Part shown: piece after piece, positions 9,999-20,872 of the stretch
Layout: every line of letters begins with the position of its first letter
How positions within the stretch are numbered: position 1 is the first letter of the stretch
NCBI GenBank assembly: GCA_007693635.1
Contig: REDE01000069.1
Location: forward strand, 1 to 34,889
From: Flavobacteriales bacterium
Lineage (GTDB): Bacteria > Bacteroidota > Bacteroidia > Flavobacteriales > Schleiferiaceae
DNA length: 34,889 nucleotides
Direction: 5' to 3'
The notes under the pieces: model-generated
The model's input: the letters and a program-made list of their open reading frames with translations, nothing else
The model's database searches: none
Told to the model about the DNA's origin: nothing
Translations under genes and position numbers: made by a program

Positions 9999-10744
9999 TT
10001 CATGTCTGGATATGCGCGTTGCATGAATTGTAGTTCCGCTAGAATAAATCCTAAATACTCACCGTGCTCACCTTGTTTTCCTCCTGATTGCATGAAAGTT
10101 TCTTCAGGAATTTGCAGTGTCGCAATCTCAAGGATTTCGTTTACTTTTTTATTCCAGTTAGCGGCTATCACATCCAAGTCTGGTCCAATGCCCTGCTCTT
10201 GCATTTCACGGTCTAATTCATCGGGCGTAAATAACTCACCAGTAAATGTCCAGAGATCATTTACTGAGCTCTGAACTCTTTGATGACTTTCTTCAGTTCC
10301 GTCGCCTAGTCGAATTACCCATTCGGCACTGTATTGGGCGTGGTAGGCAACTTCTTTAAAACTTTTTCGGGCAATCTCCGATAGTCTCTGGTCTGAGCTA
10401 TTCACTAGAAATTCTTGGAGATAATAGTGGTATGTGTCGAAGAAAAACTGACGAACAATAGTCTTGCCCCAATCTCCATTAGGTTGTTCAACCAGCAGGC
10501 AGTTGTAGTAATCAAAGACGTCGCGTTTCATGGCTAGGTCGTCTTCTGTAGAGCCGTCGTTGCGAATTTCAGCGGCATACTGGTAGAGCATTCGGGATTG
10601 TCCGATCAAATCTAAAGCGATATTTGTAAGGGCGATATCTTGTTCCAATACAGGTCCGTGACCACACCATTCACCTAGTCGTTGTCCGAGAATTAAAATG
10701 TTATCGGCTAATCTAAGTACGTATTTTTCTGAAGCTTGAGCCAT
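9992..10744 (-). CDS. paaC: 1,2-phenylacetyl-CoA epoxidase subunit PaaC
   Basis: LADNILILGQRLGEWCGHGPVLEQDIALTNIALDLIGQ; overlaps paaD by a few nt. Confidence 0.93.
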   Translation of the reverse strand: MAQASEKYVLRLADNILILGQRLGEWCGHGPVLEQDIALTNIALDLIGQSRMLYQYAAEIRNDGSTEDDLAMKRDVFDYYNCLLVEQPNGDWGKTIVRQFFFDTYHYYLQEFLVNSSDQRLSEIARKSFKEVAYHAQYSAEWVIRLGDGTEESHQRVQSSVNDLWTFTGELFTPDELDREMQEQGIGPDLDVIAANWNKKVNEILEIATLQIPEETFMQSGGKQGEHGEYLGFILAELQFMQRAYPDMKW

Positions 10745-10776
10745 AATTTAAGTTCCTTATTGTTTGATTTTTCCGG

Positions 10777-11067
10777 TTACATGTGCCCAATTTCGTCGGG
10801 TATTTCGTAGAAAGTTGGGTGTCGATAGACTTTATCGTCTGCCGGAGCGAATAAGGGTTCTTTCTCGTCGGGTCGTGATGCGGTAATGGATTCCGAGGGT
10901 ACTACCCATATGCTGATGCCTTCTGAGCGTCGGGTGTAGACATCGCGTGCGTTTTTAATGGCCATTTCCGCATCTGGGGCGTGAAGTGAGCCTACGTGTT
11001 TGTGGCTAATTCCGTTTTTACTACGGATAAATACTTCCCAAATTTTCCAATTATCGTTTTTACTCAT
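10777..11067 (-). CDS. paaB: 1,2-phenylacetyl-CoA epoxidase subunit PaaB
   Basis: WEVFIRSKNGISHKHVGSLHAPDAEMAIKNARDVYTRRSEGISIWVV. Confidence 0.93.
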   Translation of the reverse strand: MSKNDNWKIWEVFIRSKNGISHKHVGSLHAPDAEMAIKNARDVYTRRSEGISIWVVPSESITASRPDEKEPLFAPADDKVYRHPTFYEIPDEIGHM

Positions 11068-11106
11068 CGTTTCGTGACTTATTTTTCTTTGGTTTGGTTT
11101 AATGAT

Positions 11107-11136
11107 AAAAAAGGGTACGACTGTGAATCGTACCCC
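11107..11136 (-). terminator. Rho-independent terminator-like hairpin between paaA and paaB
   Basis: On the minus strand: GGGTACGA-TTCACAG-TCGTACCC followed by TTTTTT; starts just after the paaA stop codon. Confidence 0.6.
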
Positions 11137-11142
11137 ATTTAA

Positions 11143-12105
11143 TTAGGCTGCAGATGTTTGTTTTTGTTGGCGAACGCGCTGTTTTTCAGCATACGCATTA
11201 GCGGCTTCTCGTACCCATTTGCCTTCATCATGTGCTTTATTTCTAGCAGCGAGTCGCTCACGATTACACTTGCCGTTACCCGCAATTACATTGTAAAACT
11301 CATCCCAATTGATTTCCCCGAAGTCGTAATGTCCTCTTTCGGCGTTCCATTTTAAGTCAGGGTCTGGAATGCTAAGTCCAATAAACTCTGCTTGAGGTAC
11401 AGTTTTGTCTATAAACTCTTGACGAAGTTCATCGTTGCTTTTGCGTTTGATTCGCCACTTCATGGACTGTGCGGAATTTGGCGAGTGGTCATCGGTTGGT
11501 CCGAACATCATTAACGAAGGCCACCACCATCTATTCAGCGCATCTTGAGCCATTTTCTTCTGTGCGGGCGTTCCAGCTGCCAGTGCCATCATGATTTCGT
11601 ATCCTTGGCGTTGATGGAAACTCTCTTCTTTACAAATTTTCACCATCGCGCGTGCGTAGGGACCGTATGACGTGCGACAAAGCATAACCTGATTCGCGAT
11701 GGCCGCACCATCTACCAGCCAGCCAATAGCGCCCATGTCTGCCCACGTTGGGGTAGGGTAGTTAAAAATGCTGGAATATTTCGCTTTACCACTTAAAAGG
11801 TCCTCAACCAATTGTTGGCGATCAGCGCCTAGGGTTTCGGCCGCTGAATATAAATATAAACCGTGTCCCGCTTCGTCCTGAACTTTTGCCAATAAGGCAA
11901 CTTTTCTGCGCAGACTAGGCGCTCTGCTGATCCAATTTGCCTCCGGAAGCATCCCCACAACCTCAGAGTGCGCGTGCTGGCTTATCTGACGAATTAAGGT
12001 CTTGCGGTATTTTTCGGGCATCCAATCTTTTGGCTCCACTTTGTTTTCTTCGGCAACATAACGCTCAAATCGCGCCTCCATGTTCAGTATTTCTTCCTTG
12101 CTCAT
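11143..12105 (-). CDS. paaA: 1,2-phenylacetyl-CoA epoxidase subunit PaaA
   Basis: [93 protein letters not shown]; internal ATG at 12105 preferred over 12222. Confidence 0.95.
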   Translation of the reverse strand: MSKEEILNMEARFERYVAEENKVEPKDWMPEKYRKTLIRQISQHAHSEVVGMLPEANWISRAPSLRRKVALLAKVQDEAGHGLYLYSAAETLGADRQQLVEDLLSGKAKYSSIFNYPTPTWADMGAIGWLVDGAAIANQVMLCRTSYGPYARAMVKICKEESFHQRQGYEIMMALAAGTPAQKKMAQDALNRWWWPSLMMFGPTDDHSPNSAQSMKWRIKRKSNDELRQEFIDKTVPQAEFIGLSIPDPDLKWNAERGHYDFGEINWDEFYNVIAGNGKCNRERLAARNKAHDEGKWVREAANAYAEKQRVRQQKQTSAA

Positions 12106-12125
12106 AACGTTTATTTTTAGCATTA

Positions 12126-12156
12126 CAAAGAAACGGTAAAAACCATTCACATCAAA
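12126..12156 (-). promoter_or_regulatory. Bacteroidota-type promoter candidate for paaABCD
   Basis: Minus strand TTTG-N19-TTTCTTTG (one mismatch to TAnnTTTG), about 20 nt upstream of the paaA ATG. Confidence 0.4.
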
Positions 12157-12199
12157 GAAACACTTTTTGGTAGAAAAAGTTTGGTTTTGCCTACAAAAT

Positions 12200-14467
12200 T
12201 TAGAAGGGATATCCGAGTGCAAAGTTGACTAATAACCCGTCCTTATACCAGTTTCTTCGCAATGGGTTGAAGTCGTTGATGCGCCATATAGATTGATCAT
12301 CGGGTACTGCGTGGGCGCGAATTGGCGTGGCAAAATCGAAGCGTATGACCATGATATTTAAATCTAAACGAAGTCCGAACCCGCCTCCAATGGCTATTTG
12401 TTGCATGAATTCACTACTAAACGCGCCATTGGGTAAAGCGGGGTTTTCGTTGAGTAGCCAAATGTTTCCCGCGTCGATGAACCACGCTCCTTTTATTACG
12501 GAGGCAATGGGGAACCGATATTCGATATTCGCCTCAAGTTGAATGTCTCCTGCCTGATCAAAAAACGCCCCGAGACGGTCTGGATTTGGGTTTAAGTATC
12601 CTCCCGGTCCGAGTGCCCGAATTCGAAACGCCCTGATACTGTTTGGACCACCGGAAAAATACTGTTTTACAAATGGTAAACTTGTGGAATTTCCAAAGGA
12701 TACCCCAACACCTGTGAAGTAACGAAGCACAATGTTTCTGTCGCGAGTAATTCGCTGGTTGAGTCGAATGTCGGCCTCGGTTTTCAGGAATCTTGATATG
12801 GGAACCCCAGCAATCTCTTCGTTTAAACCCGGTAATATCGCCGACAAATTTCCGGATGATTCCCCGTGAAGTAATACGAATAACCTACTAGATTTGTTGC
12901 TGGAGGCCAGTTGAGAATACGTGTATGTATAGCCTACCGCCGGAATGAATTGTTGCTCAAAGGACCTTCTTAAAAAGGGGTTGGCATTTAGTATTTCTTC
13001 GAAACTCTCGCTGGTATTAAAGAGGTTGCTGTAAATTAGATCTACGATTTCTACGCTGTGTGTTTTTCTTTCGGAAGATTGCCAATAATAACCTGTTCGA
13101 AATTGTAGTGTATTTAGCGTGTAAAACCCAGCCCTGCGTAAAAAGTTGCTTCCGAGTGATATCCGGGTTCTTGGCAGACTATAACTGGTGTAGTTTTTCT
13201 GATCACCCCGAAATAAAACTCGTGGCAAATCCAATTCTCCACGTATGCCTAATTCATAGGAATATGCTCCGGCAAATCCACTTCCAAGTTGCGTCTCGAA
13301 TGACGATACTGTAGAAATACGGAAGACTTCACCGCCTCTGAAAATATTGCGGTTTGAGTAGGTGAGGTTTAGCGCCGGGCCAGCAAAATTATTGGATCGG
13401 GTAAGGGCTTGTAGTTCGGCTCTAAAGCTTCTGGGCAGGCTAGGCGTGAGGAGTATGCTCACATCGAGTACTTCAGGTGCGGAGTCACTTTGGTTAAATC
13501 GCATATTTGCGTGACCGAAATTCCTCAGACTGTTCAAATACCTTCCTGTTTGCCTTTGGTCGGATAGTCGATATAGTTCACCTTGTTGTAGGGTGATCAA
13601 CGGACGCATTCGTTTACTTTTGAAATAGGTTTCGTCATTGAATTGAACGCCTCTATAAAAAGCCTCTTCTTTAAGCGAATCGGGCGTGCCGCCAAGAACA
13701 ACAACATCGATGGATCCTATGCTGTATTTTTCAATGGAGCGCGGTTGAACTCCGTCTTTGATTTTTAAATGAAGCGTAAATCTCCTAAATTCAGTGGTGT
13801 TGATGGTGTCCATTTCAAAAACAAGATGATCTGCAGAAAAATAATAATATCCTTTGTTTCTCAATTCGTTTTGTATGCGAACTCGCTCCTTTTTTAAATC
13901 TTCAAGCCTGAAGATGTCGTTTTCTTGGAGTAAGGCGTTTTCTATTATTATTTGGGATAAAATATCGTAAAGCTCGCTGCTGTCTACCTGATAGTCAAGG
14001 AGTCGATAGGGTTCGCTTGCTGTTATTTTTATGATCAGACGAGCGGTGTTTTTTCCTCTCGAAACTCTTTTGAAATTTATGTTGTGAAAGAAAAACCCGT
14101 TGTTCTCCAGTCTATTGGAAATGAGTTTTTCGAGTCGATCGGTAGAGATCTCATCGATGTAAACGGGCTTTTCCCCATAGCGTCGATTGATGTAGCGTGT
14201 AACCCATCGGCCTTTCTCTTTTTCCGTCCGGTAGTTCGCCCATAGTCCTAAGCGCATGCCGAATAATGTGCTATTAGGACTCGGCGACAGCACCTCTTGT
14301 ATTTCTCGTAATATGTGCTGCTGTTCTTTTTTTGATAGGTCTACCGAGTTCCAATCTATTTGGTACGATTCGAGTATTTGTTTGGCTTCGGGTACGTATC
14401 GCAAGCTATTACAGCTTGTTATGAACAGCATAATAATTGCCACAATACCAGCTTTACTTAGTCTCAT
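12200..14467 (-). CDS. TamL/TamA-like Omp85-family outer-membrane protein with N-terminal lipobox
   Basis: [19 protein letters not shown] lipobox; POTRA-like region; [21 protein letters not shown]; terminal aromatic LGYPF; start overlaps the end of tamB. Confidence 0.87.
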   Translation of the reverse strand: MRLSKAGIVAIIMLFITSCNSLRYVPEAKQILESYQIDWNSVDLSKKEQQHILREIQEVLSPSPNSTLFGMRLGLWANYRTEKEKGRWVTRYINRRYGEKPVYIDEISTDRLEKLISNRLENNGFFFHNINFKRVSRGKNTARLIIKITASEPYRLLDYQVDSSELYDILSQIIIENALLQENDIFRLEDLKKERVRIQNELRNKGYYYFSADHLVFEMDTINTTEFRRFTLHLKIKDGVQPRSIEKYSIGSIDVVVLGGTPDSLKEEAFYRGVQFNDETYFKSKRMRPLITLQQGELYRLSDQRQTGRYLNSLRNFGHANMRFNQSDSAPEVLDVSILLTPSLPRSFRAELQALTRSNNFAGPALNLTYSNRNIFRGGEVFRISTVSSFETQLGSGFAGAYSYELGIRGELDLPRVLFRGDQKNYTSYSLPRTRISLGSNFLRRAGFYTLNTLQFRTGYYWQSSERKTHSVEIVDLIYSNLFNTSESFEEILNANPFLRRSFEQQFIPAVGYTYTYSQLASSNKSSRLFVLLHGESSGNLSAILPGLNEEIAGVPISRFLKTEADIRLNQRITRDRNIVLRYFTGVGVSFGNSTSLPFVKQYFSGGPNSIRAFRIRALGPGGYLNPNPDRLGAFFDQAGDIQLEANIEYRFPIASVIKGAWFIDAGNIWLLNENPALPNGAFSSEFMQQIAIGGGFGLRLDLNIMVIRFDFATPIRAHAVPDDQSIWRINDFNPLRRNWYKDGLLVNFALGYPF

Positions 14468-17400
14468 CTTCCTCATTTTTATAGAGTAAATATTTGATGA
14501 GCTCACTGAATGTGGAGAATTCTCGCTTGAAGAGAACCGATGCGCCTGTGGTGATGATTTGGCCCTCAACGGCGCCTTGCCATTCATTTCTTCGGAATGC
14601 TTTTAGTCGGTACCTGCCATCTTCCGTAATTTGGTATTCGATGGAAACATCTCCCATAAATTGATCTGCGCCTTGAGCTGCTTTTTGGCCTTCAACATCG
14701 AATTGGCCTCCAACTTCAACGCGCAGCCGATCGTCCATAAAGGCTTTACCAACTCTGAGATTTAAATCGGTGCGGTCTTCACCGGCCGCATGGTCTGTGT
14801 AACTGTCAAGTCCTACTTCTAAGTCAATTCCTTTTACAAAACGATCGGAGAGTTGATTGAGTTGCTGAGAAAGCATACGTGAGGCACTACTACGCGCTAA
14901 TTCTGATGCTCCCGGCCCCGGTCCTCCTTGTCCTGTAGGCACAAATTGATTTAAAACAATCAAGGCAAAAGTCTGCTGATTGAGTTCATTTTCGTCTTCG
15001 CGCATTTGCACAATTCGATTGTAAATACTACCGTTTACAGCTCCTCGAGCATTTTCAGGCATGTCGAGACCAAACGATATCTCCGGCTGTAGTAACTCGC
15101 CTTTGATGTTGAGTTGAACCTCGAAAGGCTGATCTCTGCGGTAGGGGAGTTGTACGTCTCGATTGGGTCCAACCTGAGGAATCATTAATTCTAATGGAGA
15201 GGTTCGCAAAGCGTAAATAGCTTGTAAATCTAAGGAGGCGAGTAAGGGGTCGCCGTTCCATCGAATGCTGCTTCCTCGGGCTATTTTGAAATTTCGCTGT
15301 ACCAAATCAAAGAAATTTAGACGATAAACGCCTTCAGTGATGTTGTAACTACCGGTTAATCCCATATTTCCACTAGGGTCTAAGCTAAACTCTAAATCAG
15401 CTCCTCCAGTGATTTCGAGCATATCGCCAGCTCTTTCGTCAATGATGATACGAAAGGTCGTTTGCGGATCGGCTTTTATCGCGGCCAAAAGTTCCATGCC
15501 GGATTCTAAATAAATTTCTTGGCGCTGATTTCGAACGCTATCGGGTATACTGCGGTCAATAATTTCCACCACGCTTTTTCGATTCAGCATGTTGGCCTCA
15601 CTTTCAGGTACAATGAAGTTGACCTTGGTTCCTTTTAAGAATTTGGTCTCAGCACGAACAATGGGTACTAGGGTATTTCCTTTTATGTCAATTTTTGCCG
15701 AAATCAAAAGGTCACCGAAAAATAAGTCATTATCCTCTCTGGTTGATTGCAATAACCGGAATACCGGCGCGTCGATTTGTAAAGCGAATTCTGGTCTTAG
15801 GATATTTTGTAAATCAACATTACCGTTGACTTGAAGTTGGTTGTTGTCTCCATCGCGCAATGTAAATTGTCGGAATTGTATACTTTTGTCAACCAGTGAG
15901 ATTTCCTCGTTGGAGAGTGTAAATGGTGCTCTTAACGCGTTTATAATAAAACCAGCGTCTTTGAACTGTAGACTTCCTTTGTAGCGCAGGTCAGCGTTTT
16001 GCTGATTGATATTGGCTTGTAGTGCGATGTGACCTCTAGTGTTGGAGATAATCGCACCGCCAAAGGTTTCTAGAAGAGCAAGATCTAAGCGAATAAGCTG
16101 TAGATTTAAATTTAAGTAATCGGTGTAGTACTGACCGTCTATGGTAAATGAAAGATTCGGGCCATTGGCTTCAACATCTAAATCGAAAAGCCCGGCTTTA
16201 TTGCGCTGTGCTATGATGTCGATATTAGCTATGGGGTTTTCTAAAACTTCCAACTTATCGATACGGACCCGACCAAATACGCCTCCTTTTTGGGCCCAAT
16301 GAATGATCCCATCAATGCTGCCTGTAACGGGAGGATTCTCGTCATCAAATATTCCGGATATCCCGCCTATTTCAAAATTAGTGAGGTAAAAATCCGTTTC
16401 GATGTCGTCTTTTTTGTCTTTCGTTTCTATGCTAATTTCTTTGTCTTCGAATTGTAGTGTCCAATCTTTTGCCTGAAGAAAATTATTTTCCCAGTGTAAA
16501 TGATTTCCGGCTAGTATCGACCATTTGTTACCGGCCAAGATTAACGAATCGGGAGAAATATGCCAGCCTAATTTTTGGCTGCTGATTGTGATTTGATTCT
16601 CAAGGTTTAAATAAATGTCATCTTCCTTGGTGTTGCGAACCAGCAAACTTAGGTTTCCCTGGTCTATACCAGCATTAATGAGAATATCTCCTATGTGATA
16701 CTCCTGCGCGAATATGGAGTCTAGCCGTAGATTGAGCTCAGCCCGCCCTTTTTGTCCCTCCATGAAAATCCCCGCATTGCTCAAGCCTGCTGTTTGGGTT
16801 TTTAAGCTACCACACCTAAGTTGCCCTCGAAACTCGCTATTTCCTTGATTGGAGTAATATAAGTCAAAGAGTAAACTGTCTTCGCCAAGCTGAATATCTT
16901 TGTTTATGAACGATGATATGAATCCGGTATGTAAGCTTATGACAAGGTTTATCTCTATAGGTTTGGCCGATGAATCCTCGGGTAAACTGTCTAGTAACGA
17001 ATATACATAGCTTTCTAATTCACGTCGGACGCCATTGAAATTCTGGTTTGCACTGTACGTGGCTTGAAAATCCTGTAAATCAATGAGCGCGTTGGAATTT
17101 GAGTCGTTATTGGCAACTTTCAATTGAAGGTTATTGTACTCCCATGAGCGATTTTCTTCGCGAATGGAAAGACTGTCGCTGTAAATATTCACGGAGAAAT
17201 TGCTGTCGTTTGCAAACTCTAAGGCACCCCGAACATTACCACTGCTCCTAAGGTAATTGCTGCTTAGTCCAAAATATGAGCTTTCAAAATGCTTTATTTG
17301 TAAATGGAACTGACCACTTGCATCTTCAAAATAATCTCCGGGTAGCTCGGCATTGGTGTTTAATGTGAAATTTGCTTGTGGATGAAGGGCTTGAATTTCG

Positions 17401-19304
17401 CCGGAAAATACTCCCTGGTCGATACTACTGCGAATGTAAATGCTGTCAATAAGCTGGTTTTGGAAGACGAGCTTTTGAATGTCGAAATTGAAAGTCGTGT
17501 TTTTTTGCCAGTCAGGGTAAACGCTGAGGTAAAATGGGCCTTTTAGTTGCGGTATATTTTCGGCGATTTCTCCGATGTCTAAGAGACCATTTATGGTGAA
17601 TTTTTCGCTGACTTGTTGAATGTTGAATTGTGTTGCGATGTTTTTGGCGTTTACCGATAATTTCGCATCGATGCTTTGGGGCGTGTACCTCCCGAAAGAA
17701 TTTATTTGAACGTATGTCTGCTGAATATCAATGTCATATTCGCGTTTTATACTCCGCCAGAAGTCACCATAAACCTTGAAATCCGAAATGTTCCATTTGA
17801 AATTCATGGTGGAGGTATCAGTTAATTGATTTCCACTGCCCTCAAGCTGAAGTACCAGGCCGTCTTCTTGTTGAAGGTAAAAGTGCTTAATGACGGCATT
17901 CTCAATACCAATTCCCTCGAGTTTGGTGTTCAGACCATACATTCTGGTACCAAGCCAGTTGGGAATCGAATCGACAAATTCTCCCGGAATTAGATTATTA
18001 GCTTCTATTTCTATACCCCAAATGGCGTGGTTCGAATTTTTGATGAGTTTTGATAAGCCCTCGTGTTTGACGTGAATTGAACATTTAATTTGCGCGCTTT
18101 CAATTTCTGTAAATAACTCGCTAAGAATTAGTTCTTGCTTGTTTCCGATAAGGTTAAATTGAACTTGGTGAATATTTGGCAGATCTTCCGCAATTAAGTT
18201 AAGCGATTTTTGTTGAATTCCAAATAGATTTTCCTCGTTGGGATGGTTCAGAAAAATGGAGTCAGCATGCCAGTCTAAGCGCTCTAGGTTTAGCAATGAC
18301 TGCTTGTTTTTTTCTACGACTACATCACTTGCGGAAAACTGAAATTGCGCTATCGTTATTTGCCAGTCGGGAAACTCAAAGTCCGCTTCAGTTTCAGATT
18401 GAATGCTTTGACTTTCGGCAGACTGTCCCGCTCCATCAGTTAATGCAATCATGGAGTTTAGTTCGAGTAGCCTCAATTCGTTTACAAAAATCCTTTTGTC
18501 TCCGAGGTTGAGTTCTTGAAGATTGATAATGAGATCTTCCCAACGAATATTGGCCGTCGTCTCTTTGTCTTGATAATGTAATTCCAGATTTTGAATGTTG
18601 AATTTATCAACTTTTATACGCAGATTGAGGTCAGAATCTTGGGTTGGTTCTTCGTCGTTTGTATTGTTTGTCGCTGTTCGTCTGTCGATTTTTATTCGAG
18701 GATCGGATATAAGCACATGAGAAACATCAATCGTATTGCCATCGATGATTTTTGGATGAATATATAGTTTTGAAAATTGCAGCGAATATGACGATGATTC
18801 GGCGTCGATGAAGCTTAGTTGCGTTTCCCCTAAGCGTATTTTATTCCACTGAATGCTCCAGTTTGAACCATCATTTGTGGTTGAAGTGTCGGATATTTCA
18901 GTAGATGAATCTGTATTGGGAATTAGAAATGAGAATGAGAATGTTTCTTCGTCAAATTGTTTTACTTCCGCCAGAAGTCCGTCGAGTGTTATGATGTGGA
19001 GAACGACATTTTTTCGAAGCAAAGGCAGGAAATCTACGCCGAGTTCTAAGTTGTCCCATTTCAATAAACTTTCATCGTCTGGCGTTAAAAGGCTTAAATT
19101 TTCAATTTTTAAGCTTAGTGCATAGGTGAGGTGAATTTTTCCTATTGAAATATTGCCGCCTGTTTTTTCGCTGTAGACTGTGGTCGCGTAGTTTATGATT
19201 TTCTGCTGAATAATGGGTATTCTCAACAGACTAATGAGCGCAAATAGAACGATAATGATGCTGAGAAAACCAATAATGAAGATTCGGATCAAACGTTTTC
19301 TCAT
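14454..19304 (-). CDS. tamB: translocation/assembly module protein TamB (DUF490 family)
   Basis: 1616 aa; N-terminal signal anchor, AsmA-like start, C-terminal DUF490-type region (GSYNITEGVYRLNFFDLVQRNFKIARGSSIRWNGDPLLASLDLQAIY). Confidence 0.9.
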   Translation of the reverse strand: MRKRLIRIFIIGFLSIIIVLFALISLLRIPIIQQKIINYATTVYSEKTGGNISIGKIHLTYALSLKIENLSLLTPDDESLLKWDNLELGVDFLPLLRKNVVLHIITLDGLLAEVKQFDEETFSFSFLIPNTDSSTEISDTSTTNDGSNWSIQWNKIRLGETQLSFIDAESSSYSLQFSKLYIHPKIIDGNTIDVSHVLISDPRIKIDRRTATNNTNDEEPTQDSDLNLRIKVDKFNIQNLELHYQDKETTANIRWEDLIINLQELNLGDKRIFVNELRLLELNSMIALTDGAGQSAESQSIQSETEADFEFPDWQITIAQFQFSASDVVVEKNKQSLLNLERLDWHADSIFLNHPNEENLFGIQQKSLNLIAEDLPNIHQVQFNLIGNKQELILSELFTEIESAQIKCSIHVKHEGLSKLIKNSNHAIWGIEIEANNLIPGEFVDSIPNWLGTRMYGLNTKLEGIGIENAVIKHFYLQQEDGLVLQLEGSGNQLTDTSTMNFKWNISDFKVYGDFWRSIKREYDIDIQQTYVQINSFGRYTPQSIDAKLSVNAKNIATQFNIQQVSEKFTINGLLDIGEIAENIPQLKGPFYLSVYPDWQKNTTFNFDIQKLVFQNQLIDSIYIRSSIDQGVFSGEIQALHPQANFTLNTNAELPGDYFEDASGQFHLQIKHFESSYFGLSSNYLRSSGNVRGALEFANDSNFSVNIYSDSLSIREENRSWEYNNLQLKVANNDSNSNALIDLQDFQATYSANQNFNGVRRELESYVYSLLDSLPEDSSAKPIEINLVISLHTGFISSFINKDIQLGEDSLLFDLYYSNQGNSEFRGQLRCGSLKTQTAGLSNAGIFMEGQKGRAELNLRLDSIFAQEYHIGDILINAGIDQGNLSLLVRNTKEDDIYLNLENQITISSQKLGWHISPDSLILAGNKWSILAGNHLHWENNFLQAKDWTLQFEDKEISIETKDKKDDIETDFYLTNFEIGGISGIFDDENPPVTGSIDGIIHWAQKGGVFGRVRIDKLEVLENPIANIDIIAQRNKAGLFDLDVEANGPNLSFTIDGQYYTDYLNLNLQLIRLDLALLETFGGAIISNTRGHIALQANINQQNADLRYKGSLQFKDAGFIINALRAPFTLSNEEISLVDKSIQFRQFTLRDGDNNQLQVNGNVDLQNILRPEFALQIDAPVFRLLQSTREDNDLFFGDLLISAKIDIKGNTLVPIVRAETKFLKGTKVNFIVPESEANMLNRKSVVEIIDRSIPDSVRNQRQEIYLESGMELLAAIKADPQTTFRIIIDERAGDMLEITGGADLEFSLDPSGNMGLTGSYNITEGVYRLNFFDLVQRNFKIARGSSIRWNGDPLLASLDLQAIYALRTSPLELMIPQVGPNRDVQLPYRRDQPFEVQLNIKGELLQPEISFGLDMPENARGAVNGSIYNRIVQMREDENELNQQTFALIVLNQFVPTGQGGPGPGASELARSSASRMLSQQLNQLSDRFVKGIDLEVGLDSYTDHAAGEDRTDLNLRVGKAFMDDRLRVEVGGQFDVEGQKAAQGADQFMGDVSIEYQITEDGRYRLKAFRRNEWQGAVEGQIITTGASVLFKREFSTFSELIKYLLYKNEEDETK

Positions 19305-19397
19305 GGATTTTGCGCGCCGTGATGAGATGCTCTTTTTATTAGAATATTAGACGTGCAACAAAGGTACTCCAATTTTTCTAAACTCTCAGGTTTTCCT

Positions 19398-19721
19398 TCA
19401 CTGCTCGTGGGTTTCGGGTTCCTCGGATAGTAAAAACTTAAACCAAAAAATGGGAAGTATCACGACATGTCCAAAAAACAGCAAGATCGTCCAAAGGGTT
19501 TTTTTGTTTGTAGGGATTTGCGAGGTGTTGAATATGAAAACCACGTAGTAAGATATGAGGCTAATCATGATCAAAACTACCCAGACGAGCCACTGAAACA
19601 TGGTCTCCAAGGCCACAATCACATCTGGGTAATTGAATAGATTTACGGCTAAAAATATAGTGTAGATTAAAGGGATCAGAGTAAATGGTCCGATTAACAA
19701 GTGGATAATTTTTTTGCTCAT
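19398..19721 (-). CDS. hypothetical small membrane protein
   Basis: 107 aa with about three hydrophobic segments. Confidence 0.55.
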   Translation of the reverse strand: MSKKIIHLLIGPFTLIPLIYTIFLAVNLFNYPDVIVALETMFQWLVWVVLIMISLISYYVVFIFNTSQIPTNKKTLWTILLFFGHVVILPIFWFKFLLSEEPETHEQ

Positions 19722-19859
19722 AATAGGTTGTGGTTTGGTTGGCTTAGTTTACTTCGTCAAATATAGAAATTTGCTGCATAGCTAACACATTTTTTTTGAG
19801 GTTAAAAGGATGTTATCCGAAATATTTGTATTGTACCTTCGTGGCCAAATTGCAAGAAT

Positions 19860-20861
19860 ATGTTAAAGGCAGCGGATTATGCCAGTGATCAGGATGTTCG
19901 TTGGTGCCCGGGGTGCGGTGATTACTCGATTTTAAAGCAGGTTCAATCGGTGCTAGCTGAGCTAGAAGCCGCGCGGGAAAATACGGTTTTTATTAGTGGG
20001 ATTGGTTGTAGTTCTCGTTTTCCATATTACTTAAATACCTACGGAATGCACGGTATTCACGGGCGAGCTACGGCTATTGCTTCGGGTCTTCGTGCTGTTC
20101 GGCCAGACCTTGATGTTTGGGTAATTACGGGCGATGGTGATGGACTTTCGATAGGCTTAGGACACTTGCTGCATGCTCTTCGTCGTAATTTGCGGTTTAA
20201 AATATTATTGTTTAACAACGAAATTTACGGACTTACGAAGGGTCAGTATTCGCCAACTACTCCTGAAGGCCACCGTACAAAGTCCTCTCCAATGGGGGTG
20301 ATTGATCATCCGTTTAATCCGGTTTCTTTGGCTTTGGGCGCGGAGGCTACATTTGTTGCGCGTACTATGGATAGAGATCCGGTGCACTTGAGGGAGATTC
20401 TCAAAGCAGCACACGAGCATGAAGGGTCTGCCTTGATCGAAATTTACCAGAACTGCAATGTTTTCAATGATGGAGCATTTGAGGTTTTTACGGATAAGAA
20501 GCTGAAAAGCGAATCTACGGTAATGTTAGAGGCGGGTAAGCCAATCGTTTTTGGCGCGAATAACGACAAGTTTTTAACTTACGACAATCATCAACTGAGT
20601 GTGGCTACAGCTGATTCTGGAGCCACGCCTATCATTCATAATCCTTCCGATATCGGTTTGGCGTGGAAGCTTAGCAAGCTTTTCGAGCGACCTTCCGACG
20701 CGATGGATTTTCCCAGGCCTTTTGGAGTTTTTTACACTGAGGTTCGCCCCACCTATGAGTATTTAATGCAAAATCAAATCGATGAAGCCATCAAAAAAAG
20801 AGGCGCACCTGATTTGGACGACCTTCTTCAAGGTGATACCTGGTGGGAGGTGAAATCTTAA
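19860..20861 (+). CDS. korB: 2-oxoacid (2-oxoglutarate):ferredoxin oxidoreductase subunit beta
   Basis: VRWCPGCGDYSILKQVQ, GIGCSSRFPYYLNTYGMHGIHGRA, VITGDGDGLSIGLGHLLHALRRN, NNEIYGLTKGQYSPTT. Confidence 0.92.
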   Translation: MLKAADYASDQDVRWCPGCGDYSILKQVQSVLAELEAARENTVFISGIGCSSRFPYYLNTYGMHGIHGRATAIASGLRAVRPDLDVWVITGDGDGLSIGLGHLLHALRRNLRFKILLFNNEIYGLTKGQYSPTTPEGHRTKSSPMGVIDHPFNPVSLALGAEATFVARTMDRDPVHLREILKAAHEHEGSALIEIYQNCNVFNDGAFEVFTDKKLKSESTVMLEAGKPIVFGANNDKFLTYDNHQLSVATADSGATPIIHNPSDIGLAWKLSKLFERPSDAMDFPRPFGVFYTEVRPTYEYLMQNQIDEAIKKRGAPDLDDLLQGDTWWEVKS

Positions 20862-20872
20862 CAACAACATTT

